Assembly (NCBI GenBank): GCA_016839765.1
Contig: JAEOTP010000077.1
Location: 1-60,188, forward strand
Length of the DNA stretch: 60,188 bases
Source of the DNA: Promethearchaeota archaeon
GTDB lineage: Archaea; Asgardarchaeota; Lokiarchaeia; Sigyniarchaeales; SOKP01
Reading direction: 5' to 3'
Positions 44,156 through 54,100 of the stretch are shown in pieces (positions within the stretch are counted from its first letter, which is position 1; the number at the start of each line of letters is the position of its first letter). Below the pieces are notes generated by a model. That model worked only from the letters and a program-made list of their open reading frames with translations, ran no database searches and was not told the DNA's origin. Both the position numbers and the translations under genes were made by a program.

Positions 44156-44659
44156 TTGCGTGCTTTAGGAAAACTTGATTATGTTCAAGGAAATGCAAGA
44201 CCAGACGTAAAATGTATATTATGTTCTGTGAGAGATAATGATGAGAGAGTAGTCTCGTTAAAAATTTATCATGATAATATGCTTTTCATTTCTTTAAATC
44301 TCTATCCGTATAATCCAGGTCATCTTATGATTGTTCCAAATAAACATCTCACTAAATTTACAGATCTTACAAGAGAGGAATTAATCCATATAACAAGGAC
44401 AATACAAGGAGTACAAATGCTTTTGGATGATCTCTATAACCCAAAAGGATATAATATTGGAATAAATCAAGGAAAAATTGCTGGTGGTAGTATAGAACAT
44501 ATCCATATCCATATTGTACCTCGATATAGTTCTGAATTAGGTTATATTGATATTGTGGGTAAAACAAGGGTAGTTCCAGAGGGTTTAAATTCAGTGAAGA
44601 AGAAATTAGGAGAAAGAATTGATAAGTATCTAAATAATGAATTTTTTAAAAATTTTTAA
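44156..44659 (+). CDS. HIT-family nucleotide hydrolase/transferase
   Basis: 167 residues from TTG 44156. It has the zinc-ribbon-like CILC near residue 19, LYPYNPGHLMIVPNKH, and the histidine triad HIHIHIVPR, so it hydrolyses or transfers nucleotidyl groups (Ap4A or AMP-derivative type). The start is uncertain. Family members begin with a Trp-Arg/Leu helix, which here (KWLRALGKLDY) begins upstream of the TTG. An ATG at 44112, overlapping the previous stop, reads MSNPINGVLQFFK and would join this frame if the five A at 44148-44152 were six (or three). Either a homopolymer error or a true shift is possible. Confidence 0.85.
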   Translation: MRALGKLDYVQGNARPDVKCILCSVRDNDERVVSLKIYHDNMLFISLNLYPYNPGHLMIVPNKHLTKFTDLTREELIHITRTIQGVQMLLDDLYNPKGYNIGINQGKIAGGSIEHIHIHIVPRYSSELGYIDIVGKTRVVPEGLNSVKKKLGERIDKYLNNEFFKNF

Positions 44660-44712
44660 ATTAAAATAAGAAAAATTAAAAAAAAATCTATAAGTTTTAA
44701 AAATTAACCAAG

Positions 44713-44952
44713 TTATCGAGTAGCGTTTCTTACATCTGCTGCAGTAACTCGCTTTCTTTTGTCAGCTTTACAAATCTTTAAAGCGTCCTTTGTCGCGTCT
44801 GCGGCTTTATTTTCTAAGAAGCCAATTAGCTTATCTAAAGCTTCAGCAGCAACTAAATCAGCGCCTTCTTTTTTCATCAAACGTCTGATTGGTGCTTTTG
44901 CTATGTAAGTCTCTCCCTTCTTAGCTTTTGGAGCAGGTTTCTTTTTAGCCAT
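44713..44952 (-). CDS. Archaeal histone with a Lys-rich N-terminal tail
   Basis: 79 residues. A 15-residue basic tail (MAKKKPAPKAKKGE) precedes one histone fold: AKAPIRRLMKKEG (helix 1), ADLVAAEALDKLIGFLENKAADATKDAL (helix 2, written here in parts: ADLVAAEALDKL, then GFLENKAADA) and KRVTAADVRNATR with the RxTxxD-type loop. It binds and wraps DNA as a dimer or longer multimer. Most archaeal histones lack tails; tails are reported in some Asgard and other lineages. GGAGG precedes the ATG by about 9 nt. The lone gene is followed by 676 bp without genes. Confidence 0.92.
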   Translation of the reverse strand: MAKKKPAPKAKKGETYIAKAPIRRLMKKEGADLVAAEALDKLIGFLENKAADATKDALKICKADKRKRVTAADVRNATR

Positions 44953-45628
44953 AATTACATTCCTCCACTTATTTTTTTATTATATTCTTGTTTTTTTTTG
45001 ATTGATAATTAATATTAACTACTCATTTCTATTATATAAATGTTATGTTTCGAAATGATACTTTAAGGAAGTTTCATCAATAGAATTTTTTAGATCTGAA
45101 ATGTGCTAAATATATTTAGACCGACAAAATGCCACTATTAAAATAAATTTTTAATTTTTATTAAATAGCAAATAAATTTTTTTCGATTTCATTTATTTAC
45201 TAGATATTAATTTCAACAAGAGATATTAAATATATAATATAATAGTTGATATAAGATGAAATTTTGAAGTTAGTGAAAAAATGAAAAATTGCAATATTTG
45301 AATACGTAGGGGTTATTTTTATTCACACTTATTAAATTAATTGAAATACAAATATTATTGATAAAATTAGAGTTATGAAAATTTATATAAAATTTTTCTA
45401 ATTTATGGCTCAACTAAAGGTAGAATTAAAAAAATTAACTCAAATTATATTTCTAGTGTCTCAATCTAAGAGAACTTTAATACCATAATAGTTTATAGAA
45501 AAAATATTTAAAAATTATTATGATCTAAGAATAGTTGAGATTATTTGAAAAAGATTCGAACTTTTTTCTAAATATAAAAATTAAAATATAAAATGTTAAA
45601 TAAGTTATTTAAAAGAATATAAAGCAAT
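44953..45628 (+). other. 676-bp gene-free AT-rich region
   Basis: Lies between the divergent histone and TrmB genes. I see no reading frame with protein-like composition, no tRNA and no obvious long inverted repeat. It should hold the histone promoter (right after 44952) and the TrmB promoter (AT-rich stretch at 45570-45610). A TTTATATAAAA element at 45381-45391 could be a further promoter for an unseen short RNA. It is the longest region without a gene in the window. Confidence 0.5.
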
Positions 45629-45640
45629 TTGATAGGAGAA

Positions 45641-46495
45641 TTGACACTTAGTCAAAATATCGAGGAACTTGAAGAATCTGAGATTGAAGACGCTTTACAA
45701 ACTCTTGGTTTTACTAAAAACGATTCAAAGGTATTACTCACTCTCGCTAAATATAAAATCCTTAGTCCTGCAGATATTGCAAAATTTTCTGGAGTAGATC
45801 GTGCAAGAGTCTATGATAGTCTTAATAGGTTAATCGAAAAGGGATACATTCAGAAAGAACCAATAAAACGTGGTGCAAATTATCAAATTATTCCTATTGG
45901 AAAGATATTTAAAGCAATCCGAGAGGAGTATAAACAAAAAATTAATGAAACTCTTATTATTGAAAAAGCGATAAGTGAGTTAGAGGTCAAATCAGATGAA
46001 TTTGAACCACGAGTATGGGCTATAGGTGATAGAGATAAAATTAGAAAAAAGATTAAAGAACTTATTGAAACATCACAAAATCGAATTTACTTCATTATAA
46101 CTCCCGATTTACTTATGGAAGAATTAGGAGGATATGAATGGATACTCAAACTATTATGGAACAAAAAATTCTCCTCAAATACTCAGATAATTTTAGCGTT
46201 AAAATATTTTGAAGGTCTTAAAGAAGAAATTAAAAAATTATTGAAAATATCCGTAAAAATTCATTCAATAGAGGGTGATAGTGTAATACCCTTTGGATTA
46301 TTAATTACAGATAATGATTTCCTACTTACAACTTTAGATCAAGTAAGCGAAGCCCCAGAATACACCTCAGGTCTATGGTTAGAAAATGGACATCAAAAAC
46401 AGATTATGGGCTATGAGCACCTTTTTAAACATTTTATAACCTCAGAATGTAAAGAGATCAAATTAACGACTAAAAAAGGGGCACTGGAAGCATAA
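45641..46495 (+). CDS. TrmB-family transcriptional regulator
   Basis: About 284 residues. The N-terminal winged helix (DALQTLGFTKNDSKVLLTL, ILSPADIAKFSGVDRARVYD, LIEKGYIQKEP) is typical TrmB. A coiled-coil linker and a C-terminal effector domain (IGDRDKIRKKIKELIETSQ, GLLITDNDFLLTTLDQ) follow. I place the start at TTG 45641. The leader AAAGCAATTTGATAGG directly before it matches the leaders of the Rag-like GTPase and coiled-coil genes, and the other candidate (TTG 45629) lies inside that leader. TrmB proteins usually sense sugars; targets are unknown here. Confidence 0.82.
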   Translation: MTLSQNIEELEESEIEDALQTLGFTKNDSKVLLTLAKYKILSPADIAKFSGVDRARVYDSLNRLIEKGYIQKEPIKRGANYQIIPIGKIFKAIREEYKQKINETLIIEKAISELEVKSDEFEPRVWAIGDRDKIRKKIKELIETSQNRIYFIITPDLLMEELGGYEWILKLLWNKKFSSNTQIILALKYFEGLKEEIKKLLKISVKIHSIEGDSVIPFGLLITDNDFLLTTLDQVSEAPEYTSGLWLENGHQKQIMGYEHLFKHFITSECKEIKLTTKKGALEA

Positions 46496-46606
46496 AATTC
46501 TAAAAATACATTTTAAAATATGGATAATATAAAAAAAATATATATAAAACCAATATTAATTTATTAACCAATTCTTTGCAGATATTGTGAATTAGAAAAA
46601 TCTAGG

Positions 46607-47173
46607 GTGATAGGAATAAGCTATCGAGGAAAAGCATTGATGGTTGGCTCTCCTAATGTTGGGAAAACTAGTCTCCTAGCTCGTTATGTGGACAATAAAT
46701 TCAGTGAAGAATACCATCAAACTATAGGAGCAAATTTTTTGATAAAAGAAATTGATCTAAACGAGATTATTGATAAAATTAATATAGGTAATCCTGAATT
46801 AAAGAAAGATATTAAAGATAAAGGGTTTAAATTATACTTCTGGGATGTAGGAGGTCAACAAGACAAGCTTTTCGCAAATGAATATTACTTTGTTCAAGCT
46901 GTTGGAGCTATGGTCGTTTTTAGTTTAAGTTCTTATGATACATTTAAAGATCTCGATTTTTGGGTCTCTAAATTAAAAGAACTAAGTGGAGAAGTACCAT
47001 ATATCCTTGTTGGCAATAAGACAGATTTAAGAAGGGAAGTTGCTAAAAGCATGGCTGAAAAAAAGGCTAAAGAATTAGGGGTTGAATATTATGAAACTTC
47101 TGCAAAATTAAACCAAAATGTTGATATGGCTTTTGAAAGGCTATCAATTCAAATTTTGAATAATTTAAAATAA
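46607..47173 (+). CDS. Ras/Rab-like small GTPase
   Basis: 188 residues. All G motifs are intact: P-loop GSPNVGKT (14-21), a switch I Thr in HQTIGANF (39), WDVGGQ (79-84), NKTD (137-140) and TSAK (164-167). Between switch I and G3 there is an extra 20-residue stretch (EIIDKINIGNPELKKDIK). There is no C-terminal cysteine for prenylation, so membrane attachment, if any, differs from eukaryotic Rabs. GTG start at 46607. TATATATAAAA upstream is a likely TATA box. Confidence 0.9.
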   Translation: MIGISYRGKALMVGSPNVGKTSLLARYVDNKFSEEYHQTIGANFLIKEIDLNEIIDKINIGNPELKKDIKDKGFKLYFWDVGGQQDKLFANEYYFVQAVGAMVVFSLSSYDTFKDLDFWVSKLKELSGEVPYILVGNKTDLRREVAKSMAEKKAKELGVEYYETSAKLNQNVDMAFERLSIQILNNLK

Positions 47174-47244
47174 TTTCTTATTATCCTTATTTATAACTTA
47201 AATTAAATTTAGCTGAATATTAAAATTTTAAATATTAGAGTTCA

Positions 47245-47976
47245 ATGAGTTTTCTATTAATCCCTATAGCTCCATTATCAAGAACAAAATCTCGTCTTAG
47301 AGATTGCTTTTCCAAAGAGCAACTTAAAGATTTAACCCTTGCTATGTTTAAAGATTTAGCTAATAAACTGGAAAAGGTTGACATTTTTGATCAAAAAATT
47401 GTATATTGCAACAGTTCAGAAATATTAGAACTCGCGGATGAATATGGATTAAGAGGTATCAAAGAAGATTTGACTACCCCTAGAAAAAATTTTGATGCTG
47501 TAATCAGAGATCTTAACGAAATAGCTATTTCAAAGTTCAAAGCTAAAGAAACTATATTTATCTTTTTAGACACTATTTTGATTTCAGTAAATAACTTTTA
47601 TGAGCTTTATTCTCTTATAAAAGATCATCAATTAATTGTATGTCCTGCAATACATTCTGCAGGAATTTCAGTTCTTGGGAGAAACCCGCCTGATATAATA
47701 ACCACTTTCTTTTCAGAACCAGATACTCCTTCACTTCTGGCTCTCTTAAATAAAGCAAATGATTTAAATTTAAAAATAGCAGTTTATGATTCTTTTCGTG
47801 CGGGTTTTGATATTGATATTAAACAAGATTTAGTTTTAGCATATGAATATTTAAAAATCCTTAATTTAACAAACACAGAAACTTATAAATTCTTAAAACA
47901 AAATTTAAAAATATCTTTACTTAAAAGAAATTTAAGAGATAATAGAGATTTTGAATTGAGGGAGTTAGAATTATAG
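47245..47976 (+). CDS. cofC: 2-phospho-L-lactate guanylyltransferase-like protein
   Basis: 243 residues. It begins FLLIPIAPLSRTKSRLRDC, the nucleotide-binding start of CofC, and has PAIHSAGISVLGRNPPDIIT and FDIDIKQDL, matching CofC's PDRxxGTNxLLxxPP and DIDTPxDL. CofC makes the guanylylated lactate or phosphoenolpyruvate precursor of coenzyme F420. That fits the FrhB-like F420 oxidoreductase at 58.5 kb. The expected DxP motif is altered to LDTILI, so activity is likely but not certain. Confidence 0.75.
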   Translation: MSFLLIPIAPLSRTKSRLRDCFSKEQLKDLTLAMFKDLANKLEKVDIFDQKIVYCNSSEILELADEYGLRGIKEDLTTPRKNFDAVIRDLNEIAISKFKAKETIFIFLDTILISVNNFYELYSLIKDHQLIVCPAIHSAGISVLGRNPPDIITTFFSEPDTPSLLALLNKANDLNLKIAVYDSFRAGFDIDIKQDLVLAYEYLKILNLTNTETYKFLKQNLKISLLKRNLRDNRDFELRELEL

Positions 47977-47980
47977 ATAC

Positions 47981-49240
47981 TTAAAAAGAAAAGGTTATAT
48001 TTATCTTTATATCTTCATTTAATATACTTTTTACTGCATTCTGGAACTCTTCTCTTTCATTTTTTAATGCAGCCAAATATCTCATATAATCCTTATTCTT
48101 TCTATCTAGATCATTTTGAATATGCTCTAATCTCACAGAATTTGTTGAAATTTGATTTTTAACATCTTCTAATTCTTCAGATAATCCCGCATCTTTTACT
48201 TTTGCTTCTAATAACTTAGTTTCTTGCTTTAATTCATTTAATTCATCAATAAAGTTAAAAATCTTTTTTTCTTCGAAAATAGAATTAATATGCTCAATCG
48301 TTTTTTCCTTTGTATCAGTCTTTAGATCTAACTTATTCTCTTCTAAAACATGGCGTAATTGGACTAATAAATTTGAAAAATTTGGTAAATCTTGTCTTTC
48401 ATTACGAAGAGTTTTTATTGGATCTTTAAGGAAGTTTTTTAAGAAATTCATATTAAGATTTGATATATAAATCGTTTCTTTTACCAATTCATGTTTCAAC
48501 TTTTTTAATGCTTTTTTAAAACCTAATTGATCATTGATTTTCATTCTTAATTTAAATCGTTTCTCTTTTTTTTTTTCTAAATCTGAAAATAATGTATTTT
48601 TTTCTAGCTCCATTAATTTATTACTTAATTCTTCCTGATGGGTTTGATGCTCTTCTAATTGGTTTTCAAATTCTTCTAAATCTACTTTTGCATGTTCAAT
48701 ATTTTCTCGCAAACTAAAAAGTTTCGGTAATTTTTTAAGCAAGGATTCAGCATCTCTAAGATCCTCATATTTTTTTCTTAAGAATTGATCCAATACCGCT
48801 TGTTTTTTTTGAATTTTACGTGTGATATAATTAAGTTCTTTTATTTCAGGTTGTACTTCTTTTTGAAACTTAGGTAATGCTTTTCTTGCGATTTCATTTA
48901 TGTTAGTGAATAACTTTTTAATTGAATTTAATAAACTCATGATGCTATCATAGTTTAATTCTTCTTCTGGAATTTCTATCTCATCAATTTCTTTCCTGAT
49001 GCGATCAGAGAAAAAGTGTAAAGATTTTAAAGCTTTTTCTTCTATTTTTCCCTCTCCCGCTTCTAAAAAATGATCCATACAAACTTTGATCTCTATTAAA
49101 CCATCTCTTATTTCTGATATAAGTTTCTGAACCGCTTTTTTTACTTTTACAAATCGAGAGTCTAATCGACTCTTATAAAAATCTTCAAATTCCTCTAATA
49201 TTACTTCAATCATTTTATATCTATTTTTTTCTAGATTCAA
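47981..49240 (-). CDS. Coiled-coil protein of unknown function
   Basis: Up to 419 residues, almost all helical with long coiled coils (about 130-260 and 330-410); no membrane segment, zinc motif or ATPase motif. The start at 49240 overlaps the end of serS by 20 nt. The Met at 49213 would start cleanly 7 nt after the serS stop and is equally plausible. It is the last gene of the leftward hdr-serS series. SMC-like or ESCRT-like assignments are not supported by any motif I can see. Confidence 0.7.
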   Translation of the reverse strand: MNLEKNRYKMIEVILEEFEDFYKSRLDSRFVKVKKAVQKLISEIRDGLIEIKVCMDHFLEAGEGKIEEKALKSLHFFSDRIRKEIDEIEIPEEELNYDSIMSLLNSIKKLFTNINEIARKALPKFQKEVQPEIKELNYITRKIQKKQAVLDQFLRKKYEDLRDAESLLKKLPKLFSLRENIEHAKVDLEEFENQLEEHQTHQEELSNKLMELEKNTLFSDLEKKKEKRFKLRMKINDQLGFKKALKKLKHELVKETIYISNLNMNFLKNFLKDPIKTLRNERQDLPNFSNLLVQLRHVLEENKLDLKTDTKEKTIEHINSIFEEKKIFNFIDELNELKQETKLLEAKVKDAGLSEELEDVKNQISTNSVRLEHIQNDLDRKNKDYMRYLAALKNEREEFQNAVKSILNEDIKINITFSF

Positions 49241-50540
49241 TTAATTTTTTATTATTCATATATTTCTGTAAAACTCTGGGAATTCTTACAGAATGATCTT
49301 CATTTTGATAATTTTCTAATAAACAGCAAATTGTACGTTCCGTGGCGATTGCTGTGGAATTTAATGTGTGTACAATCTGCTTCTTTTCTTGAGTACCAAC
49401 TTTTCCCATTCTAATTTTTAATTTTCTTGCTTGATAATCAAGACAATTACTGCAAGAAACTAATTCTCTATACGCCTGCGAACTTGGGAACCATCCTTCA
49501 AGATCGAATTTCTTAGCAGCATTATCATTTAACGCTCCTGAAGCTATATTAACAATTCTATAAGGAATTTCTAATTCTTTAAAGATTTCTTCTGTGTTAG
49601 CTAATAATTCCTCGTGAAATATCCAAGAATTATCAGGTTTACAGAATATATACTGTTCTACTTTTTCAAACTGATGAACTCTAAATATTCCTAAAGTATC
49701 TTTGCCGTGAGATCCTGCTTCTCGTCTAAAACACGTAGAAACTCCAGCATACTTAATTGGTAAATTTTTAGGTTCGATTATTTCGTTAAAATGATAAGCT
49801 GCCATAGTTTGTTCTGCTGTGGCAATCATATAGAGATCTTCATCTTGAATTTTATACAATTGTTCTTCAAAATCTGCCAATTCCGCAGCTGCTTTAATTA
49901 CATCGTATTTAATAAAAAATGGGGGCCACATGGGAGTATAACCCTTGGAAATTAATTTGTCTAATGCATATCTCAATAGTGCAAAATTTAAGGATACGAT
50001 ATCACCTTTTAAATAATAAAATCTCGAACCAACTACTTCAGCTGCTTTCTTTGTATCTGCTCCATCAATTTCGGAGATTAAATCAACATGAGATAATGGG
50101 TTAAACTTAAACTTAGGTATATCTCCCACAACTCTCACAATTTCATTATTTTCTTCAGTTTCTCCAATTGGAACGGACTGATGCAAAATATTTCCAACAA
50201 TATAACGAAACTTTTCCCTTTGTTCTAAATATTCCACCTTATTTTTTTCTAACTCATCAATTCTTTCCTTAATTTTTATTGAGTTTAATTTAGCCTCTTC
50301 AACTTTATTAATTTCTCCGGATTTCTTAAATTGGCCAATCAGAATTGAGATTTCGTTTCTTTGTCTTTTTAATTCTTGAAGCTCTTTTAATACTTCTCTC
50401 CATTTTTTATCATAATCTAAAACTTTTCTCGCATTAGATGGGTCTTTAAATCTTTTTTCTTCCGAACCAATTATCTTTTCCAAATCATTTCGATATAATT
50501 CAATGTCGAGCAAATAAAATTCCCTCGAAATTTTATTCAT
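49221..50540 (-). CDS. serS: Seryl-tRNA synthetase (standard type)
   Basis: 439 residues. An N-terminal helical arm (about 25-110, tRNA-binding coiled coil) is followed by a class II core. Motif 2 is FRREAGSHGKDTLGIFRVHQ and motif 3 lies near ENYQNEDHSVRIPRVL. This is the common type, not the rare methanogen type with a zinc-bound active site. It charges tRNA-Ser, and in selenocysteine-using organisms also tRNA-Sec. The gene overlaps the small upstream ORF by 8 nt and follows a Cys-type hdr-mvh set. Confidence 0.95.
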   Translation of the reverse strand: MNKISREFYLLDIELYRNDLEKIIGSEEKRFKDPSNARKVLDYDKKWREVLKELQELKRQRNEISILIGQFKKSGEINKVEEAKLNSIKIKERIDELEKNKVEYLEQREKFRYIVGNILHQSVPIGETEENNEIVRVVGDIPKFKFNPLSHVDLISEIDGADTKKAAEVVGSRFYYLKGDIVSLNFALLRYALDKLISKGYTPMWPPFFIKYDVIKAAAELADFEEQLYKIQDEDLYMIATAEQTMAAYHFNEIIEPKNLPIKYAGVSTCFRREAGSHGKDTLGIFRVHQFEKVEQYIFCKPDNSWIFHEELLANTEEIFKELEIPYRIVNIASGALNDNAAKKFDLEGWFPSSQAYRELVSCSNCLDYQARKLKIRMGKVGTQEKKQIVHTLNSTAIATERTICCLLENYQNEDHSVRIPRVLQKYMNNKKLIESRKK

Positions 50541-50718
50541 GCTGAATCCGTTCAGCTATTGTTGAGCGAAGAAGAGCCGTTTTTATTTTTATTTTATCGT
50601 AACCTACTTTGTCAATAATTTTCATTATTTTTATTCTCCTGGCTTTACCTTTCAAGCCTTCCTCAAGCATAAATTGCTTAGCAAATTCCTCTTTCTTATT
50701 CTCTTCTGATTCAGACAT
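50533..50718 (-). CDS. Small protein overlapping serS
   Basis: 61 residues, highly charged and helical (KKEEFAKQFMLEEGLKGKARR, split after residue 28 by RRIKIMKIIDKVG). It lies between mvhD (44 nt away) and serS (8-nt overlap), both on the same strand, with an ATG start and no competing frame. I think it is real because of the tight operon packing. Family and function are unknown. Confidence 0.6.
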   Translation of the reverse strand: MSESEENKKEEFAKQFMLEEGLKGKARRIKIMKIIDKVGYDKIKIKTALLRSTIAERIQHE

Positions 50719-50762
50719 TACTTAAAAATATTCTTGGTAATAAAAAAATTTAATCAGAATTT

Positions 50763-51197
50763 TTACTTTCGTAAAGGGCCCAATTCCTTTATTTCACTAG
50801 TAAAATCAGTGATTACCTTGGCAAACCTTTTTCCTTCGGAAGCACTTACCCATTCTAACTTGACGCGTTTTTCATTAACACCTAACTGCTTTATAATTAT
50901 GTTATACAACCTTTCAAAACGGTCTCTTGTATATTCATTTCCAGAGATGTAATGGCAATCACCAATATGGCATCCACTAATAAGAACACCATCAGCACGA
51001 TTTTTTAAAGCCCTTAGGACAAAAGCAGGATCCACTCTTCCAGAGCACATAACTCTTATTATTCTAACATTTGGTGGATATTGGAATCTAGAAACTCCTG
51101 CTAAATCAGCCCCAGCATAACTACACCAATTACAACAAAAAACCAAAATATAGGGCTCAAAATCTTCCTTCTCAACTTGTGATACTGCTTTTGTCAT
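50763..51197 (-). CDS. mvhD: MvhD-like Fe-S subunit (cysteine form)
   Basis: 144 residues of the MvhD/HdrA-associated [2Fe-2S] family, which carries electrons from a hydrogenase or formate dehydrogenase to HdrA. Seen: FCCNWCSYAGADLAG (about 20-35), RVMCSGRVDPAFVL, and LISGCHIGDCHYISGN near 78-92. All ligand positions are cysteine. It lies 1 nt downstream of the large HdrA gene. It is the cysteine counterpart of the UGA-containing copy at 57991-58425 and nearly the same length. Confidence 0.92.
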   Translation of the reverse strand: MTKAVSQVEKEDFEPYILVFCCNWCSYAGADLAGVSRFQYPPNVRIIRVMCSGRVDPAFVLRALKNRADGVLISGCHIGDCHYISGNEYTRDRFERLYNIIIKQLGVNEKRVKLEWVSASEGKRFAKVITDFTSEIKELGPLRK

Positions 51198-51198
51198 T

Positions 51199-54100
51199 TT
51201 ATAATTCCTCTAACGATTTAGTTTTCTCTAGCAAATATGAATCTATCATCACACCTATTTGGTCAAAATCATAATGCTTTACAGATATTGCACCGACTGG
51301 ACAGGTGGCAGCGCAAGTCCCACAACCTTTGCATAATGCCGAATTTATATATGATTGCTTTATATTCAAATCCAAATCTTCAAATTCCATTTTAGTATCC
51401 AAAAGCTCAATAGCATTATAAGGACAAGTTTCTACACATTTTCCACATCCAATACATTTATCTGGATTAACTTCAGATATTAAACCGGAAGTCTTAATCT
51501 GTTTTGCGCTTAAAAATCGACTAGCTCTACCAGCTGCACCACTTGCTTGTGAAATTGAATCCTGAATATTTTTCGGCCATTGGGCGCATCCACACAAGAA
51601 GATGCCATCAGTTGCAAAATCTAAAGGTCTTAATTTGACATGCGCTTCCAAGAAAAAACCGTTTTTGTCTATTGGTACTTTTAACATTTTTGCTAATTCT
51701 TCTAAATTATCTGCTGGAATCATTGGAGTTGATAATATTATTAAATCGGTTTGAAATTCTATTTCCTCTTGAAGATTCGTGTCAAAAACCTTTATTTCGT
51801 AATTTTCTCTGGCTCCCCTTTTTCTAGTAATTTCTGGTATATTAGTTAAATCATATCTCAAAAAAATTGCATCTTTTCTTCTTTGGCGATAATAATCTTC
51901 GAACTCCTTCTTAGCCATTTGCAAATCTCTATATAATACCGTAATTTCAAGTTCAGGCTTGATTTCTTTAAGTATATTAATATTCTTAATTGCTGTTGCA
52001 CAACAAATATTTGAGCAATAGGTAATCCCTTCTTTTTGTCTTGAATTCACACACAAAATGGTAGTTATTCGATTTATATTTTTTAACCATGCACCATTTT
52101 GATCTTTTAATTTTTGTTCTAGTTCTAGTTGAGTTATGACATTTTGATTTTTACCGTTATATTGGAATAAACCATTTGGTTTTAATTCCTTCCCTCCAGT
52201 AGCAACTATTATTGTACCAACTTTAAAATCATGAATTACTTTTTCTTTATCGCCTACAGCAATATCATAATTTCCTATGTAACCCTTAATATTCTCAAGT
52301 TTAGATTCTAAGAAAATTTTGATATTTTTATTCTTTTTTACTTTTTCAATTATTTCATTTAGAAAAATTGATCCTTTTTCTTGAATTGGAGATAGAATGT
52401 TAAGATAATTTAGAATACCTCCTAATTTATTCTCTGTTTCTACGAGGTATGTTTCAAATCCTTGTTCTGCGATGTTTAGCGCGGCACTCATTCCTGCAAC
52501 CCCTCCACCAATGACTAATGCTGAGGGAATAATATTAAGGGTTTCTTCTTTTTGTGGCTTTAAGAGTCTGGCTTTCGCTACAGCCATTTTTACAAGGTCT
52601 ATAGATTTTTCGGTAGCTGCTTCCCTCTCTGTCATATGAACCCAAGAACATTGATCTCGAATATTAACCATTTCAAAAAGATATTTGTTTAATCCTGCCT
52701 CTTGACAAGTAACCTGAAACAAGGTTTCATGTGTTCTAGGAGTGCACGAAGCTACTATGAACCTATTTAAATCATTTTCTTTAATAACTTCCTTTATTCT
52801 TTCCTGAGAATCACTAGAACATGAATATAAATTTGCTTCACAGTGAACTACATTTGGTAATTTTTTAATTTCTTCAACAACGTCTGGAACATCTACATAT
52901 TTTCCAATATTAATCCCACAATGACAAATTAAAACTCCAATTCTCGATTCTTCAGATGTTTTTACTTCCTTTTCTGGTTCTTCAAACTCCTTTTCTTTGA
53001 TCTGGGTAAATTTAACTGAGTTTAATAATGTTGCAACTTGTGATGCTACACCACTCGCATCTGCTACAGTCTCAGGGATATCCATTGGACCTTGACAAAA
53101 ACCGCATAAAAATATACCATCTTTTGAAGATTGTAATTTATTAAAGTAAGAACGTTCCTTGAAAAAATTATATTGATCAAGTTCAATCCCTAAAATCTCT
53201 GCTAATTCGTTTGTGCCTCTTGATGCTACTAAGGGTGATGCTAATACTACTAAATTTGCTTTAAAATCTTTAAATTCTCCAGTTTTTAAATCCTCATAAT
53301 GTATAAGTAAATCATTAGTTTCAGGATCTTCCCTAATTTGACTGATCTTCGTTTGGTAGTATTTTACTCCATATTCTTGCTGAGCCCGCTGAGTGAATTC
53401 ATAAAAATTCTTACCATAAGCTCTAATATCGTGTCTAAATACATAGCATTCTGATTTCTCGGAATGTTCTTTTGTTATAATTGCTTCTTTTGCTGTATAT
53501 GTACAACATACACTTGAACAATACGGTACTCCCTCATGTAAATCTCTTGAACCAGCACATTGAATAAAAGCAATTTTTTCAGGTTCTTCATGATCACTTG
53601 GTCTTAAGACATGTCCCCCGAAAGGTCCTGAAGCACATAAAATTCTCTCATATTCAAGAGCACTTACTACATTTTCATATTGGTACCCCCATCTTAAAGA
53701 TAATTTTTCAGCAGGCATCTCAAAACCAGTTGCTACTACAATAGCTCCTATATTGAGTTGAATATCTTGAGGTTTTTGTTCATAATCAATTGCTTCAGCT
53801 TCACAAACTTTTTCACAAACTCCACATACTCCTTTTGTTAATTTCAAACACAACTTAGGATCAATTAAATAGACGGGAGGGACTGCTTGAGGGAAGGGTA
53901 TATAAATGGATTTTCTTTTCCCTAGATTCATATCAAATAAGTTTGGAACTTCAATTTTTGGGCATTTTGTAGCACAATCTCCACAGCCTTTGCATTTTGT
54001 TTCATCAATATAGCGTGGCTTTTTAAGAATTGTGATAGTAAAATCTCCTGCCGCTCCAGTAATTTCTTTAACTTCGTGATAAGTTAATAATTCAATATTA

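Noticed and set aside
45629-45640. TTG start of the TrmB gene at 45629
   Set aside because: It lies within the leader motif shared with two other genes, which places the start at 45641.
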